Source: an uncultured Pseudomonadota bacterium (GTDB lineage Bacteria; Pseudomonadota; Gammaproteobacteria; Burkholderiales; Usitatibacteraceae). Taken from it: a stretch of 7,124 bases of DNA. Positions 6,539 to 7,124 of this stretch are shown here, one piece after another. Where the stretch lies: positions 1 through 7,124 of the forward strand of contig CAMPHL010000132.1 of assembly GCA_946885905.1 (NCBI GenBank), written 5' to 3'. The translations under genes and the position numbers were made by a program. Every line of letters begins with the position of its first letter. The stretch's first letter is position 1. Under the pieces are notes generated by a model, which saw only the letters and a program-made list of their open reading frames with translations, searched no databases and was not told where the DNA came from.

Positions 6539-7124
6539 ATGGCGGGGTTCCGCTACCAGGCCTACAACCCCGACGGCAAGCTCCACAAGGGCGTGCTGGA
6601 AGCCGACAGCGCGCGCCAGGCGCGCGCCCTGCTGCGCGACCAGGGGCTCACGCCCTATCGCGTCGAGGTCATCGCGGCCAACGACCCCGCGGCCGGCGCG
6701 CGCTTCCGGCCGGTCTCGCTCTCCACCGCCGAGCTCACCCAGCTCACCCGCGGGCTCGCCTCGCTGCTGGAGGCCGGGCTCACCGTCGAGCAGGCGTTCA
6801 ACGCGCTGATCGAGCAGGCCGAGAACGAGCGCGTGCGGCAGGTGCTCGCGGCGCTGCGCGGCGAGGTGATCGCCGGCAACACCGTGGCCAAGGCGCTCAC
6901 GTCGTTTCCCGGCGTCTTCTCCGAGCTCTACCGCACGCTGGTCGCGGCGGGCGAGAGCTCGGGACAGCTGCCGCGGGTGCTCTCCAAGCTCGCCGACTAC
7001 CTCGAGGAGCGCCAGCAGCTGCGCGCCAAGCTCTCCCTCGCGCTCATCTACCCGGCGATCGTGATGGGCGTGGCGCTGGCGGTGGTCGGCGCCCTGCTCG
7101 TCTACGTGCTTCCGCAGGTGGTGC
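6539..7124 (+). CDS. gspF: Type II secretion inner-membrane platform protein GspF, 3' end cut by window edge
   Basis: The first 195 codons of gspF are present; the gene is open at the right edge, about half of the usual length of roughly 400 residues. The N-terminus (MAGFRYQAYNPDGKLHKGVLEADSARQARALLRDQGLTP) is the characteristic GspF/PilC start. The first T2SSF domain follows at about residues 62-190, with LTRGLASLLEAGLTVEQAF, the ALTSFPGVFSELYRTLVAAGESSGQL segment, and the first membrane helix at about 167-192 (LALIYPAIVMGVALAVVGALLVYVLPQVV). In the family, GspF is the polytopic membrane core contacted by GspE and GspL. The ATG at 6539 has a modest GAAGG 9 bases upstream (6525-6529), located just outside the palindrome, so the gene keeps its own ribosome binding site. 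Confidence 0.93.
   Translation, partial: MAGFRYQAYNPDGKLHKGVLEADSARQARALLRDQGLTPYRVEVIAANDPAAGARFRPVSLSTAELTQLTRGLASLLEAGLTVEQAFNALIEQAENERVRQVLAALRGEVIAGNTVAKALTSFPGVFSELYRTLVAAGESSGQLPRVLSKLADYLEERQQLRAKLSLALIYPAIVMGVALAVVGALLVYVLPQVV

Noticed and set aside
6362..6586. 74-codon minus-strand frame across the palindrome
   Set aside because: It is made almost entirely of the inverted repeat and the start of gspF. Such small open frames arise from the repeat itself and show no independent sign of coding.

Overview
The window is GC-rich DNA from a Gram-negative bacterium, most likely a member of the Pseudomonadota. A betaproteobacterium or GC-rich gammaproteobacterium is my inference from gene family, gene order and codon use; no RNA marker or taxonomic gene is present. 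Four consecutive plus-strand genes are the start of a type II secretion system (T2SS, general secretory pathway) operon in the order gspC-gspD-gspE-gspF. A secreted alpha/beta-hydrolase gene lies divergently upstream.

Layout. From 1 to 1625, on the minus strand, is the N-terminal part (541 codons) of an exported hydrolase of the 'alpha/beta hydrolase domain' family (Abhydrolase_10 type); its 3' end runs off the left edge. From 1626 to 1818 is a divergent intergenic region carrying the hydrolase ribosome binding site and only weak promoter candidates. gspC (1819-2625) encodes the inner-membrane/periplasmic clamp protein. A GC-rich gap of 154 bases with a short direct repeat separates it from gspD (2780-4864), the outer-membrane secretin. 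gspE (4861-6375), the cytoplasmic ATPase, overlaps gspD by four bases. Between gspE and gspF sits a 140-base, almost perfectly symmetrical palindromic element (6378-6517). gspF (6539 to the right edge) encodes the polytopic inner-membrane platform protein and is cut by the window end after 195 codons.

How the parts work together. By family knowledge, GspC links the inner-membrane platform to the N-terminal periplasmic domains of the GspD channel. GspE powers pseudopilus assembly through ATP hydrolysis, and GspF is the membrane core on which GspE acts. The hydrolase has a Sec-type signal peptide, so it reaches the periplasm and could be a substrate of the neighbouring T2SS; that link is only inferred from adjacency.

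I see no tRNA, rRNA, CRISPR, transposase, phage or toxin/defence gene. The window is essentially an ordinary T2SS operon. The one structure not explained by the genes is the palindrome between gspE and gspF, with mirrored ACGGAT-type motifs at a 10/9/10-base rhythm. It looks like a dispersed, possibly mobile, non-coding repeat.
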